Notes: generated by a model not told the origin, from the letters alone. A stretch of 64,000 bases of DNA from Pedobacter sp. Leaf194 (GCF_001423945.1 NZ_LMPU01000012.1:151575-215574); one strand, 5' to 3'; numbered from the stretch's first letter, positions 26,044 through 34,902 are shown. Translations and numbers: made by a program.

Positions 26044-28425
26044 ATGCAAAAAATTCCTAGATCATTTTTTTTTACTGACATGATTTGCCTGGCTTTGCTC
26101 CTGGCATTTCTATTTTCTTTGCCTGCAAAGCTTTTTAAGTCCCCTACTTCATTTGTAGTCGAAGCCAGCAACGGAAATTTACTTAGTGCAGCGATTGCCA
26201 GCGACGGGCAGTGGCGGTTTCCTGTTGCAGATTCCGTTCCGGTAAAATTTAAATATTGCATTATAGCATTTGAGGATAAACGTTTTTACCATCACTTTGG
26301 GATTGATTTTTTGGCGATGAGCAGAGCCATGAGACAGAATTTTAAAGCTAAAAGTGTGGTTAGTGGTGGCAGTACCTTAACCATGCAGGTTATTCGCCTA
26401 TCCCGAAGGCAAGACCGAACAATTTTGCAAAAACTGCTGGAGGTAATTCTGGCCTTGAGGTTGGAATTTAGGTACTCCAAAGAAGAAATTATTGGCCTAT
26501 ACGCAGCGAACGCCCCTTTTGGCAGTAACGTTGTGGGCCTTGAAGCTGCGAGTTGGCGTTATTATGGTCGCGATGCGAAGACATTATCCTGGGGCGAGAT
26601 GGCTACGCTTGCTGTGCTTCCAAACAGCCCTTCTCTGGTTCGTCCAGGTAAAAATTCGGCAAGATTAATTAAAAAAAGGAATGATTTATTGGACAAATTA
26701 GCAAGGCTTGGGTATATCGACCAGTCTACAGCTAACCTTTCAAAATTAGAACCTGTACCTGGCAAGCCACTCCCATTACCTCAAAATGCGCCGCATTTAC
26801 TTAACCGCTTTAAAATTGAAAGGGCAAGTCTTGAGGTGAGTTCAACCAGAATTAAATCGACAATTAACGAAGAACTTCAGCTCAAAATTAATTCTATCCT
26901 TAAGCGATACAATAACAGATACAGGGCTAATGACATTAACAACATTTCTGCATTGGTTTTGAACGCAAAAACCGGACAAGTAGTCAGTTATGTTGGCAAT
27001 ATTTATCAGCCTGAAAATGCCGATTTGCAAAGCCATGTCGACATGATTAAAGCACCGAGAAGCCCCGGCAGTACGCTTAAGCCGTTGTTGTATGCGAGTA
27101 TGTTGAATGATGGCTTTATTTTGCCGAAAACATTAATTCCTGATATACCAACACAAATTGCAGGTTACTCGCCACAAAATTACGACCTGGGCTATGACGG
27201 GGCAATTTCTGCAGATAAAGCTTTGAGTCGCTCGCTAAATATTCCAGCTGTAAAAATGTTGCAGCAATATAAATATGAACGATTTTATGACAAGTTAAAA
27301 AAGTTAGGCATCGGCACTTTGAACCAGCCAGCAGACCACTACGGTCTGTCGCTTATTTTAGGCGGAAGTGAAGTTACCATGTGGGATTTGGCTAATACGT
27401 ATATGGGCATGGTGAGAACACTAAATCATTTCAATACTTACAAAGGCCTTTATAATCCAGATGACTACAGCCAGGCAACTTACTTTGTAAGCAAAGAAAT
27501 TGATAATAAGGACTATGAGCGAACTTCCTTTTTGGATCATGGCGCCATTTGGGCAACCTTTAATGCGATGGAAGAAGTAATGCGGCCCGGCGATGAGGGT
27601 TTGTGGGAACAATTTTCGTCTTCGCAAAGGGTGGCCTGGAAAACGGGCACAAGTTTCGGCTTTCGGGATGCCTGGGCAGTTGGTTTAACGCCAAACTATG
27701 TGGTTTGTGTGTGGGTTGGCAACGCCGATGGTGAAGGAAGGCCTGGTTTGGTCGGAATTGAAGCCGCTGCGCCGGTTTTATTCGATATTTTTAAACAATT
27801 ACCTAACGGAAAGTGGTTTGAAACACCGAAAACGAAACTTAAAAAGCTAAGAATTTGCAAGCAGAGCGGTTATAAAGCCGGTGAAAATTGTACCGATGTT
27901 GTGGAGGAAATGGTACCGGTTGCAGGTGAAAAAACGGCCATTTGCCCATTTCATAAGATGATACATTTAGACAAGGGTGGTACCCATCGCGTTACTGACG
28001 AATGTGAAAGCGTAAACAGCATGCAACATAAAAGCTGGTTCATTTTACCGCCGGCAATGGAATATTATTACAAAATTAAAAACAGCGATTACAGAAGCCT
28101 GCCACCTTTCAAATCGGGCTGTACGCTTGGCGGTGGAAACACCGCGATGGAACTGATTTACCCTAAAAACGGTGCGGTTGTATATATTCCTTTGGAATTA
28201 GACGGGACCAGGGGTAAAATAGTACTGAACGCGGCACACAGAAATCAAAATTCTAAAATTTACTGGCATGTCGATAATGAGTACATCGCTACAACAACCA
28301 ATTATCATCAACTTGCCGTTAGTCCGGCGCCGGGCAAACACACGCTAACGCTGGTTGATGAAAACGGTGAGCGTTTAGTGCAGAATTTTACTGTAATGGA
28401 TAAGGAGAAAAAATCCGGAAATTAA
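26044..28425 (+). CDS. pbpC: Penicillin-binding protein 1C (bifunctional peptidoglycan synthase)
   Basis: N-terminal anchor helix (about 10-30), then a GT51 glycosyltransferase domain with catalytic E77 in AFEDKRFYHHFGIDF and the GGSTLTMQVIRLSRR block. The transpeptidase domain has S343-x-x-K in SPGSTLKPLL, an SxN motif (SRSLNIP) and K533TGTS. The C-terminal ~90 residues (from ELIYPKNGAVVYIPLELDG) form the BiPBP_C domain specific to PBP1C. 793 residues is normal. It follows the alpha-2-macroglobulin gene on the same strand, which is the conserved pairing. It polymerises glycan strands and may cross-link them, probably repairing damaged wall. Confidence 0.96.
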   Translation: MQKIPRSFFFTDMICLALLLAFLFSLPAKLFKSPTSFVVEASNGNLLSAAIASDGQWRFPVADSVPVKFKYCIIAFEDKRFYHHFGIDFLAMSRAMRQNFKAKSVVSGGSTLTMQVIRLSRRQDRTILQKLLEVILALRLEFRYSKEEIIGLYAANAPFGSNVVGLEAASWRYYGRDAKTLSWGEMATLAVLPNSPSLVRPGKNSARLIKKRNDLLDKLARLGYIDQSTANLSKLEPVPGKPLPLPQNAPHLLNRFKIERASLEVSSTRIKSTINEELQLKINSILKRYNNRYRANDINNISALVLNAKTGQVVSYVGNIYQPENADLQSHVDMIKAPRSPGSTLKPLLYASMLNDGFILPKTLIPDIPTQIAGYSPQNYDLGYDGAISADKALSRSLNIPAVKMLQQYKYERFYDKLKKLGIGTLNQPADHYGLSLILGGSEVTMWDLANTYMGMVRTLNHFNTYKGLYNPDDYSQATYFVSKEIDNKDYERTSFLDHGAIWATFNAMEEVMRPGDEGLWEQFSSSQRVAWKTGTSFGFRDAWAVGLTPNYVVCVWVGNADGEGRPGLVGIEAAAPVLFDIFKQLPNGKWFETPKTKLKKLRICKQSGYKAGENCTDVVEEMVPVAGEKTAICPFHKMIHLDKGGTHRVTDECESVNSMQHKSWFILPPAMEYYYKIKNSDYRSLPPFKSGCTLGGGNTAMELIYPKNGAVVYIPLELDGTRGKIVLNAAHRNQNSKIYWHVDNEYIATTTNYHQLAVSPAPGKHTLTLVDENGERLVQNFTVMDKEKKSGN

Positions 28426-28760
28426 ATAGGAAAACCAGCAATAACAGTTAATTAATTGGGCTCTTTAAGCGTTAAAATCCTGCATCTACTAAAAAATACA
28501 TAACCGAGCTGACTAAGGATTGAAGGTTTTCATTATTCGGAAAGAGCTTAAACGTAGCAAATGGTTGGCTTTGGGTCTTCATTGCAATGTTCTGTGTAAA
28601 TAAACCTGATATAGTGGAAATACTTTTTTAAAAACCAGTAAGATTTTCAAAATCTTTCTGGTTTGAAAAAGATTGGAACGATAGCAGGACTGTCGCAACC
28701 GATTAACACAAAACATTGCTTTTCGAAAAAAGATAGCGTTTAAGGTTTTTACACCGCGGC
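28426..28760. other. Spacer between convergent pbpC and the yhhN-like gene
   Basis: 335 bases without a gene that I can support. The only clear structure is the minus-strand terminator-like hairpin at 28632-28664. The pbpC side shows no obvious stem followed by T. Confidence 0.4.
28632..28664 (-). terminator. Probable terminator of the DUF421-AGMO-yhhN unit
   Basis: AAACCAG (28632-28638) pairs with CTGGTTT (28658-28664), continued after one mismatch by AAGAT/ATCTT. On the minus strand the stem runs into TTTTT, about 97 bases past the yhhN-like stop codon. Confidence 0.55.
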
Positions 28761-29453
28761 TTAAATTTCTGTTTTTGTTATGATTAATTTTCGTTCTACG
28801 GTGCCGTAAACAATCAAAAATTGGGCAAGCATATAGGTTGCCATTATAAGTACACCGGCCTGCGGGATTGGCTGTGCGAACTTGTTTACGGCCAGGGCGC
28901 TATCAGATAAAAGAAAAAATAATGCGCCGTACAGAATAAGTTTATAGCTAAATATATTCACCTTCCCGTATCTGTTAACAGCCATAATGGCCATAAATGT
29001 AATGATGATGGCGTAGATTAAAACGGCGAACTGCATGGCGCCAAGAAAAGGCTGCAAGTAAAAGAATAAGCCAACACAAAAAATAATTAATGCGCCTACC
29101 GCCCATAAAAAGAAAGAATTTTTGAGATTTGGGTTCGATTTATGATCGAGGATAAATGCCCTGATATAATACACATGACAAAGTAAAAAGGCGACTAAAC
29201 CGTAGGTAAAAAAGCCTGGTCGACTGGTTTGCAGCATCAAAAAAACGTCGCCGGCGAGCGCAAAAATTAATCCGGTAAAGATGCGCTTATGAAAACGACC
29301 TTTTAGTTTAGTAGCTAAATAAAGCCAAACCAAAAGAACAACTGCAATTAAAGGCTTTGAGAAGTTGCGAAGTGGAATATTGCCCGTAGATTCTGCATAA
29401 AGTTGAATGACGAATATGAGGGCAAAAATGAAGGAGAATAGCTTAGTTTTCAT
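28761..29453 (-). CDS. YhhN/TMEM86-family lysoplasmalogenase
   Basis: An eight-helix membrane protein of 230 residues with the YhhN pattern: SKPLIAVVLLVWLYL in helix 2, LIFALAGDVFLML in helix 3, LLCHVYYIRAF in helix 4, and GALFFLLSDSALAVNKF plus ATYMLAQFLIVYG near the end. The conserved Asp pairs (GDVFLM, SDSAL) are the presumed catalytic residues. Characterised relatives (human TMEM86B, Legionella YhhN) hydrolyse the vinyl-ether bond of lysoplasmalogens to a fatty aldehyde and a glycerophospho-alcohol. Its start overlaps the end of the alkylglycerol-monooxygenase-like gene by 11 bases, so they are translationally coupled. The activity on ether lipids is inferred from the family. Confidence 0.85.
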   Translation of the reverse strand: MKTKLFSFIFALIFVIQLYAESTGNIPLRNFSKPLIAVVLLVWLYLATKLKGRFHKRIFTGLIFALAGDVFLMLQTSRPGFFTYGLVAFLLCHVYYIRAFILDHKSNPNLKNSFFLWAVGALIIFCVGLFFYLQPFLGAMQFAVLIYAIIITFMAIMAVNRYGKVNIFSYKLILYGALFFLLSDSALAVNKFAQPIPQAGVLIMATYMLAQFLIVYGTVERKLIITKTEI

Positions 29454-30660
29454 CGAGATAAAGGTTTGCCTTTTGCAAATTGAAAAACCAAATTACGGAT
29501 ATTAACTGAATGCCAGCAAATATAACCTGGTATCCGACTGGAAATTTTAACGCCAAAACGAGTACAAAGCCAAGCGCCAACCTCCAATATTCGAATTTCC
29601 TTAACCATTGCTTTTGTTCCAGTAACGCCCCACATGCCGTTAGTGTACACAAAGTAAAAATGGCGCCGCATATTAATGGCAGGGATGCTAATCTCGTGTA
29701 TGAAAACAAGATAACCGAGCCAGCCGTTAATGCGATAAGGAACTGAACTAGTACATAAGCTGTCATTTTCGGGTGGTATTTTGGATTATACTTTTGATAA
29801 GTTTTAGCGTCGATTTCGGGCGCATTCTGGAAGCCACCTAAATCGGCTGGAAACCAGCCGGGCGGCTTGGTAAAAACTTTAATCTTATCGGCAAGGGTTG
29901 ATGATTTGCGAGCAGTTTTTACCAATTCATCCCAATAATGAACGTTAGCCCAAACCGGATTCCAACTTGCTAATGGTTTGGTAATGCCATAGTAAACTTC
30001 TTCTTCCTCCTGTTGAAAAGTGCCAAAAATTCTATCCCAGATAATTAAAGTACCCGCATGGTTTTTGTCGATATATTTTGGATTGGAACCATGATGCACA
30101 CGGTGATGAGCAGGTGTATTTAATATGTACTCAAGAAAACCCATCGATTTAACAGACCTTGTATGGATCCAAAACTGATAAAGTGTATTGAAAGCACTCA
30201 GGGTTAAAAACATAACAGGGTCGAAACCGGCAAAGGCCAGAGGTAAATAAAACACCCAGCTAAACCATCCCTGAAACCAGCTTTGCCTAAGGGCTACCGT
30301 TAAATTATATTCTTCTGATTGATGATGAACAATGTGCGCCGCCCAAAGTGCATTTACCTGATGGCTCATCCGGTGAAACCAGTAATAAAAAAAATCGACT
30401 GCGATGAAAAGCGTGATCCACATCCAGATGGTTTTTGGCATTTCGAAAAGCCGCCAATGTTCGAAGATGTATTTGTAGCCGAAGAATAACGCCGTTTTCA
30501 TGAAGATACCGGTGAGCTGTTGTCCTATCCCCTGACTTAGATTTGCAATGCTATCATTTAGCCTGTAATAATTTAGCTTGTAATAAAAATTGTAGGCCAG
30601 TTCCAAGCCAATAAGGATAAAAAAAACAGGTATAGATAGTGCAATGTAATCCACTTTCAT
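29443..30660 (-). CDS. Alkylglycerol monooxygenase-like di-iron membrane enzyme (sterol desaturase superfamily)
   Basis: The fatty-acid-hydroxylase histidine clusters are complete: HRMSH (HX3H), HIVHH (HX2HH) and HRVHH (HX2HH) within PAHHRVHHGSNPKYIDKNHA. The stretch HHGSNPKYIDKNHAGTLIIW followed by DRIFGTF closely resembles the block of animal TMEM195/AGMO, and the C-terminal ~120 residues form the extra membrane domain that AGMO has and C-5 sterol desaturases lack. AGMO is a tetrahydrobiopterin-dependent enzyme that cleaves the O-alkyl bond of glyceryl ethers, giving a fatty aldehyde. 405 residues and about eight membrane helices fit. It overlaps the lysoplasmalogenase gene downstream. Whether the bacterial enzyme uses pterin, and which ether lipid, is unknown; a plain sterol-desaturase-like hydroxylase is the alternative. 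Confidence 0.82.
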   Translation of the reverse strand: MKVDYIALSIPVFFILIGLELAYNFYYKLNYYRLNDSIANLSQGIGQQLTGIFMKTALFFGYKYIFEHWRLFEMPKTIWMWITLFIAVDFFYYWFHRMSHQVNALWAAHIVHHQSEEYNLTVALRQSWFQGWFSWVFYLPLAFAGFDPVMFLTLSAFNTLYQFWIHTRSVKSMGFLEYILNTPAHHRVHHGSNPKYIDKNHAGTLIIWDRIFGTFQQEEEEVYYGITKPLASWNPVWANVHYWDELVKTARKSSTLADKIKVFTKPPGWFPADLGGFQNAPEIDAKTYQKYNPKYHPKMTAYVLVQFLIALTAGSVILFSYTRLASLPLICGAIFTLCTLTACGALLEQKQWLRKFEYWRLALGFVLVLALKFPVGYQVIFAGIQLISVIWFFNLQKANLYLDEN

Positions 30661-30722
30661 TGGCAGGATAATCTTTGGCTAGCACACTAAATTTAGCAAA
30701 TTTTTTAAAAACCCGCTCACTT

Positions 30723-31409
30723 CTAAGCGATTCGTTTTTCGTTAATTGATTTTACCCACTCCGTTTTACTACATTTTGTGCAAACGGTTTTTCTTGCCGG
30801 CTGTAATTTTTTTGTGTTACCACAGAAAGAGCATGAATATAAACCTTCTGTTTCGATTTCCTCAGAATGGGCATTAAAGGCATCTGGCAGTATCGGCAGC
30901 CCGTATTTTACTGCGTCATCTTCGTAAAAGAAAGCGCTTAGTTCGCCCGACGTTTCTATAATTGCCAATTTTACCTGGCCCAAATGTGAAACACTTTTTT
31001 GTCGCAGTTCTGCAAAAAATTCATCCTGTGCCAGCGTTTCCTTCTTAAAGTTTTCGATGGAGAATTCGCCATCTTTAATTAAAGATGTGGCCGTACCTTC
31101 AACAATTTTTTCAATTTTATGGTATTTGCCAACAAGATAAGAGGTAAATTTATATGCGCTAACTACAACGGCAAAAACCACTAAGGCAGAACCTAAACCA
31201 ACCTCTTTATAAAACATTGGGTCGCCGGCTGCAGAACCTAAACTGATAATAACCACCAACTCAAATACCGAAAGTTGCTTCACTCCCCTTTTTCCCAGCA
31301 AGCGTAAGCTAAATAGGATGATGAGGTACATGACTAAGGTACGAATCATAATTTCGGGAACAAAACCCCATTCTTCGTCACCAAATAATATCTTTTCGAA
31401 ATCAGGCAT
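30723..31409 (-). CDS. DUF421 (YetF-like) membrane protein with a zinc-ribbon tail
   Basis: Three N-terminal membrane helices with the DUF421 motif LRLLGKRGVKQLSVFELVV, then the cytosolic YetF domain (LIKDGEFSIENFKKETLAQDEFFAELRQ). Residues about 192-222 form a four-cysteine knuckle (CSFC...CTKC, in SCSFCGNTKKL and VCTKCSKTEW), an added zinc-ribbon-like module not present in the short Bacillus YetF. Function of the family is unclear; links to spore and envelope stress exist in Firmicutes. It lies 62 bases upstream of the AGMO-like gene on the same strand and may be the first gene of that operon. Confidence 0.8.
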   Translation of the reverse strand: MPDFEKILFGDEEWGFVPEIMIRTLVMYLIILFSLRLLGKRGVKQLSVFELVVIISLGSAAGDPMFYKEVGLGSALVVFAVVVSAYKFTSYLVGKYHKIEKIVEGTATSLIKDGEFSIENFKKETLAQDEFFAELRQKSVSHLGQVKLAIIETSGELSAFFYEDDAVKYGLPILPDAFNAHSEEIETEGLYSCSFCGNTKKLQPARKTVCTKCSKTEWVKSINEKRIA

Positions 31410-31544
31410 AGCGCATATCTTTAATCGTTAAACTCGATAATTCCGAATTTGTTTAAATGATATCATAAATAGATGCACGCAAAACATTATCAGTCTGATT
31501 TTGTATTAGCATAGTTAATAACTTATAATAAAAGATTTGTTGCC

Positions 31545-31907
31545 GTGAAACGAGTACTGGTTGTAGATGATGATCCCGATATTTTAGAAGTTTTTCAGCT
31601 CGCATTGGAAGCTGAGAACTATAGTGTTTATCCATTACTTTCTCCAAGGTTTATTTTTAAAACGATTAAAGATTTTCACCCGGATTTAATTATTCTGGAT
31701 ATCATGTTAAACGGAATGGACGGCAGGGCAGTTTTCAAACAGCTTCGCTCAAATCCAGAAACCGAAGAGATACCGGTAATCATGGCGTCGGCAAGATACG
31801 ATGAAAGCTATATTGCGTCACAAGAATTTCATCCTGATGATTATTTGGAAAAGCCGTTTAATATGGCTGCCATGCTTCAAAAAGTGAACAGATTAACTGA
31901 AAATTAA
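31545..31907 (+). CDS. Single-domain response regulator (CheY-like)
   Basis: A stand-alone receiver of 120 residues with acidic pocket VVDDDPDIL, phospho-acceptor D52 in IILDIMLNGMDG, MASARYD at the T/S switch position and K-P in YLEKPFNM. No output domain, so it signals by protein contact or as a phosphorelay member. The initiator is GTG at 31545. It is followed after 7 bases by an outer-membrane barrel gene, so the two are co-transcribed; no kinase is adjacent. Confidence 0.9.
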   Translation: MKRVLVVDDDPDILEVFQLALEAENYSVYPLLSPRFIFKTIKDFHPDLIILDIMLNGMDGRAVFKQLRSNPETEEIPVIMASARYDESYIASQEFHPDDYLEKPFNMAAMLQKVNRLTEN

Positions 31908-31914
31908 TTCCATT

Positions 31915-32544
31915 ATGAAAATAAAATTACTAATGCCGATTGCTGTGCTTTTTTTAGCCCTTTCGATGAACGTTAAAGCGCAAACTGGCAGACCAGATAA
32001 GCTGTATTCTATGAGCAGCATAGGTTTTGCTTTGCCAGTAGGTGAAACATCCGATTACTTGAAGCCAAAATTCTCTACCGCCCTTGGTTTAAATCTTGCT
32101 TTGGGTACTAAAGGGTTGTTTCTCTATCCAAAGGTTAGTTTGCACGCCTTTCAGTTTAATCAAATAACGCCAGATGCAGGTTTCAATTACACACTCCAAA
32201 AAGGACGTGCCACAACATACCTCTTAAACGTGGCATTGGGCTATCGTAAAATAGTAAAAAAATGGGCTTACTATGGGTTTGCAGGCGCCGGTGGCGGATT
32301 TATTTTAACACCACAAGCTTCTGTTAATGCGCAAACGCTACAAGTTACTATGGATAACAAAACAAACAGCACCGGAATTTTCGAAGCGGGTGGCGGTTTA
32401 GAATACAATATTGGTAGTGCAAATTTATTTGCCGAGGTAAGTTACATGTACGGTTTTGGCAAAATACAAAACAGAACTTTTAATACAGTTCCTATCTCAA
32501 TAGGTATAAAACCTAATTTGAGCAAGTTGTTGAGTAAACTCTAA
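31915..32544 (+). CDS. Outer membrane beta-barrel protein (porin-like)
   Basis: Signal peptide MKIKLLMPIAVLFLALSMNVKA followed by about eight amphipathic beta-strands (e.g. ALGLNLALGTKGLFLYPKVSL, YYGFAGAGGGFILTP, IFEAGGGLEYNIG, LFAEVSYMYGFGKIQ). This is the OmpA/OmpX-like beta-barrel family common in Bacteroidota; it lacks a C-terminal peptidoglycan-binding domain. Function unknown. It is second in a two-gene unit with a single-domain response regulator and is followed by a strong terminator. Confidence 0.82.
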   Translation: MKIKLLMPIAVLFLALSMNVKAQTGRPDKLYSMSSIGFALPVGETSDYLKPKFSTALGLNLALGTKGLFLYPKVSLHAFQFNQITPDAGFNYTLQKGRATTYLLNVALGYRKIVKKWAYYGFAGAGGGFILTPQASVNAQTLQVTMDNKTNSTGIFEAGGGLEYNIGSANLFAEVSYMYGFGKIQNRTFNTVPISIGIKPNLSKLLSKL

Positions 32545-32562
32545 ATAACAATACGAAATACC

Positions 32563-32596
32563 AAAGCGACAGCGTTAATACGTTGTCGCTTTTTTT
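32563..32596 (+). terminator. Intrinsic terminator after the beta-barrel gene
   Basis: AAAGCGACA (32563-32571) pairs with TGTCGCTTT (32584-32592), extended inward by GCG/CGT; a run of seven T covers 32590-32596. Confidence 0.88.
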
Positions 32597-32650
32597 ATTT
32601 ACAGCCATAAATAATGCGAAAATTTGTTTTAATTACTAATTATTTTAGTA

Positions 32651-32658
32651 TAGCTTTG
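32651..32658 (+). promoter_or_regulatory. -7 promoter box for the exonuclease/GIY-YIG gene
   Basis: TAGCTTTG is an exact TAnnTTTG match 16 bases upstream of the ATG at 32675; TTTG at 32623-32626 could be the -33 element although the 24-base spacing is long. Confidence 0.4.
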
Positions 32659-32674
32659 TATCAAAACCAATTTG

Positions 32675-34048
32675 ATGTTATACGCAGTTGTAGATATAGA
32701 AACCACAGGAGGCCATGCTTCAGCAAATGGCATAACTGAAGTTGCCATCAACATACATGATGGTAACGAAATTACTGAAAGCTACACTACATTAATAAAT
32801 CCCGGAAGAGCCATTCCAGCGTACATTACAGCCTTAACCGGGATTGACGAGGAAATGTTGGCCAACGCACCTGCTTTTGAAGATGTAGCCCTACAGATTT
32901 ATCAGCTTTTACATGGAAAAGTGTTTGTTGCGCACAACGTTAACTTCGATTATTCTTTTTTAAAACATCATCTGGCTCTAGCCGGTTACGATCTGCAATG
33001 CAGAAAGCTTTGCACTGTTCGGATGAGTAGGAAAATCTTTCCCGGAAAGGTTTCTTACAGCCTTGGCAAACTCTGCAATGCACTACAAATTCCACTTCAA
33101 AACCGCCACCGTGCCGCTGGGGATGCTGATGCAACAAGCATTTTATTTAATTTACTTTTGGAGCATGATTTGGAAGGAACAATTCCGGAAATGCTGAAAA
33201 AAACTTCCAAAGAACAGGTTTTACCGCCGAATTTGGACAAAGCCGCCATTATGAGGTTACCGAACCAGCCGGGGGTTTATTATTTTAAAGACAGTAAGGG
33301 TAAAATAGTATACGTTGGTAAGGCCAAAGATCTTAAAAAACGGGTAACGAGTCATTTTACGGGAAATAAGCCAAACAGGCAACGTCAGGATTTTTTACGA
33401 ACGATACACCACGTTGATTATGTGGTTTGTGGAACCGAACTGATGGCTCTCATTTTAGAAGCGAACGAAATTAAACGGCTTTGGCCCGAAAATAACCGTG
33501 CCATGAAACGATATGAGCACAAATATGATTTATATGTTTTTGAGGATCAGAATGGCTATTTAAGGTTGGCAATAGATAAGCACAAAAAAAATAATAAGGC
33601 CTTGCAAAGCTTCAATAACCTGCTGGAGGGCTATAACTTTCTAAACCAGATTGTGGATAAATACCAGCTTTGTGCCAAATTGTGCTATTTACAAAAAACA
33701 GCGACAAGATGTACCGCACACGAAAATGGCCAGTGTTTTGGTGCCTGCAGTGGCATCGAAACAGTAGCCGTTTACAACAAACGACTAACGTCGGCGCTTG
33801 ATGACATCCAAAATATGCAGCCAAGCTTTGCCCTGGTAGATGAAGGGCGGGAGCATGAAGAGTTAAGTTGCCTGGTTGTTGAGAAAGGAAGGTTTTATGG
33901 CATGGGCTACTTTAAAGATAAAAATTACCTGGCAGACGGGCTTGCATCTGTCAAGGAAAATTTATCAACTTATCAATCAAACAGCTATATCTTAAATCTA
34001 ATCCTCAACCACGCTGAACAACATCCGCAGAAATTATATAAATTGTAG
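32675..34048 (+). CDS. DEDDh exonuclease / GIY-YIG endonuclease fusion (Cho/UvrC-like)
   Basis: Residues 1-~165 are a DnaQ/epsilon-type 3'-5' exonuclease: YAVVDIETTG (DxE), HNVNFDYSF and HRAAGDADATS (HxxxxxD). Residues ~185-270 are a UvrC-type GIY-YIG nuclease: PNQPGVYYFKDSKGKIVYVG, KAKDLKKRV, and the downstream E in LILEANEIKRLWP. The C-terminal ~180 residues include Cys-rich stretches (CAKLCYLQKTATRCTAHENG, CFGACSG) resembling the UvrC cysteine region. The fusion is known in several phyla and is presumed to act in DNA repair, like a Cho nuclease with its own exonuclease. The ATG at 32675 gives 457 residues. The next gene (MmcQ/YjbR) begins 2 bases after its stop. Confidence 0.88.
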   Translation: MLYAVVDIETTGGHASANGITEVAINIHDGNEITESYTTLINPGRAIPAYITALTGIDEEMLANAPAFEDVALQIYQLLHGKVFVAHNVNFDYSFLKHHLALAGYDLQCRKLCTVRMSRKIFPGKVSYSLGKLCNALQIPLQNRHRAAGDADATSILFNLLLEHDLEGTIPEMLKKTSKEQVLPPNLDKAAIMRLPNQPGVYYFKDSKGKIVYVGKAKDLKKRVTSHFTGNKPNRQRQDFLRTIHHVDYVVCGTELMALILEANEIKRLWPENNRAMKRYEHKYDLYVFEDQNGYLRLAIDKHKKNNKALQSFNNLLEGYNFLNQIVDKYQLCAKLCYLQKTATRCTAHENGQCFGACSGIETVAVYNKRLTSALDDIQNMQPSFALVDEGREHEELSCLVVEKGRFYGMGYFKDKNYLADGLASVKENLSTYQSNSYILNLILNHAEQHPQKLYKL

Positions 34049-34049
34049 G

Positions 34050-34379
34050 ATGATAACTGCAGCATGGATTGAAAGCGTTTGCCTGGATTTTGAGGGTGTT
34101 ACAGAACATCCGCATTTTGATAAAAAGGCATTCAAATTTAAAAACAGGATTTTTGCTACACTCGATTTCGAACGTGGAAAGTTGAGCATAAAACTTTCAG
34201 AAATCGATCAATCGGTTTTTTGTGATTTTCAGCCAGAAAAAATTTATCGTGCAAATGGCGCCTGGGGTAAACAAGGTTGGACAATTTTTGCATTCAACAC
34301 TTTGAAATCGGCAATGCTGATTGATGCACTAACGTTAGGATACGTAATGATTTCACAAAATAAAAATAAATTGTCCTAA
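34050..34379 (+). CDS. MmcQ/YjbR-family protein
   Basis: A 109-residue cytoplasmic protein of the YjbR/CyaY-like fold: CLDFEGVTEHPHFDKKAFKF, IFATLDFERGKLSIKLSEID and YRANGAWGKQGWTIF are the family strands. Members are often called DNA-binding, but the evidence is structural similarity only. It starts one base after the stop of the exonuclease fusion, so it is translationally coupled. Confidence 0.85.
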   Translation: MITAAWIESVCLDFEGVTEHPHFDKKAFKFKNRIFATLDFERGKLSIKLSEIDQSVFCDFQPEKIYRANGAWGKQGWTIFAFNTLKSAMLIDALTLGYVMISQNKNKLS

Positions 34380-34460
34380 ACAGCCCCGTAAGTTTTCTTG
34401 TAGAAGCACCCTAATTCGACATAAGGTTACCTATCTTTATTCAAACAAAAATAAAACATT

Positions 34461-34877
34461 ATGACAAAATCAATCTGGATAAACCTGCCGGTAAATGATG
34501 TAAGCAAATCAAAAGAGTTTTTTACTCAAATTGGTTTTACACCCAATACTCAGTATGGAGCTAATAATGATTCCGCTTCGTTTCTGGTTGGTGATGGTAA
34601 GCTGGTAATTATGCTTTTTAAAAAAGCATTGTATGAATCTTTCGCCGGCGGCGCCGTTCCAAATCCTGTATCCGGCACTGAAGTTTTATTCTCTATCGAT
34701 GCAGAAAGTGCCGACGAGGTGGATGATTTAGCTAAAAAAGTTGTAGAGGCCGGCGGCAAGCTTTACGGAGAACCTGGCTACAAAGATGGCTGGATGTATG
34801 GTTGCGGTTTTATCGACCTCGATGGCCAACGCTGGAGCATCCTGTATATGGATATGAGTAAAATGCCATTAGGCTAA
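34461..34877 (+). CDS. VOC-family (glyoxalase/bleomycin-resistance fold) protein
   Basis: 138 residues with paired beta-alpha-beta-beta-beta units: IWINLPVNDVSKSKEFFTQI, then KLVIMLFKKALYESF and, in the second half, WMYGCGFIDLDGQRWSILYM. It resembles the PhnB/YaeR-like VOC proteins of soil bacteria. Some metal-ligand positions can be guessed (E at the C-terminal strand is replaced by S/I), so catalytic activity is uncertain. Followed after 25 bases by an SRPBCC gene, with which it is often paired. Confidence 0.85.
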   Translation: MTKSIWINLPVNDVSKSKEFFTQIGFTPNTQYGANNDSASFLVGDGKLVIMLFKKALYESFAGGAVPNPVSGTEVLFSIDAESADEVDDLAKKVVEAGGKLYGEPGYKDGWMYGCGFIDLDGQRWSILYMDMSKMPLG

Positions 34878-34902
34878 TAATTGTTGCACAAGAACTTGCG
34901 CT

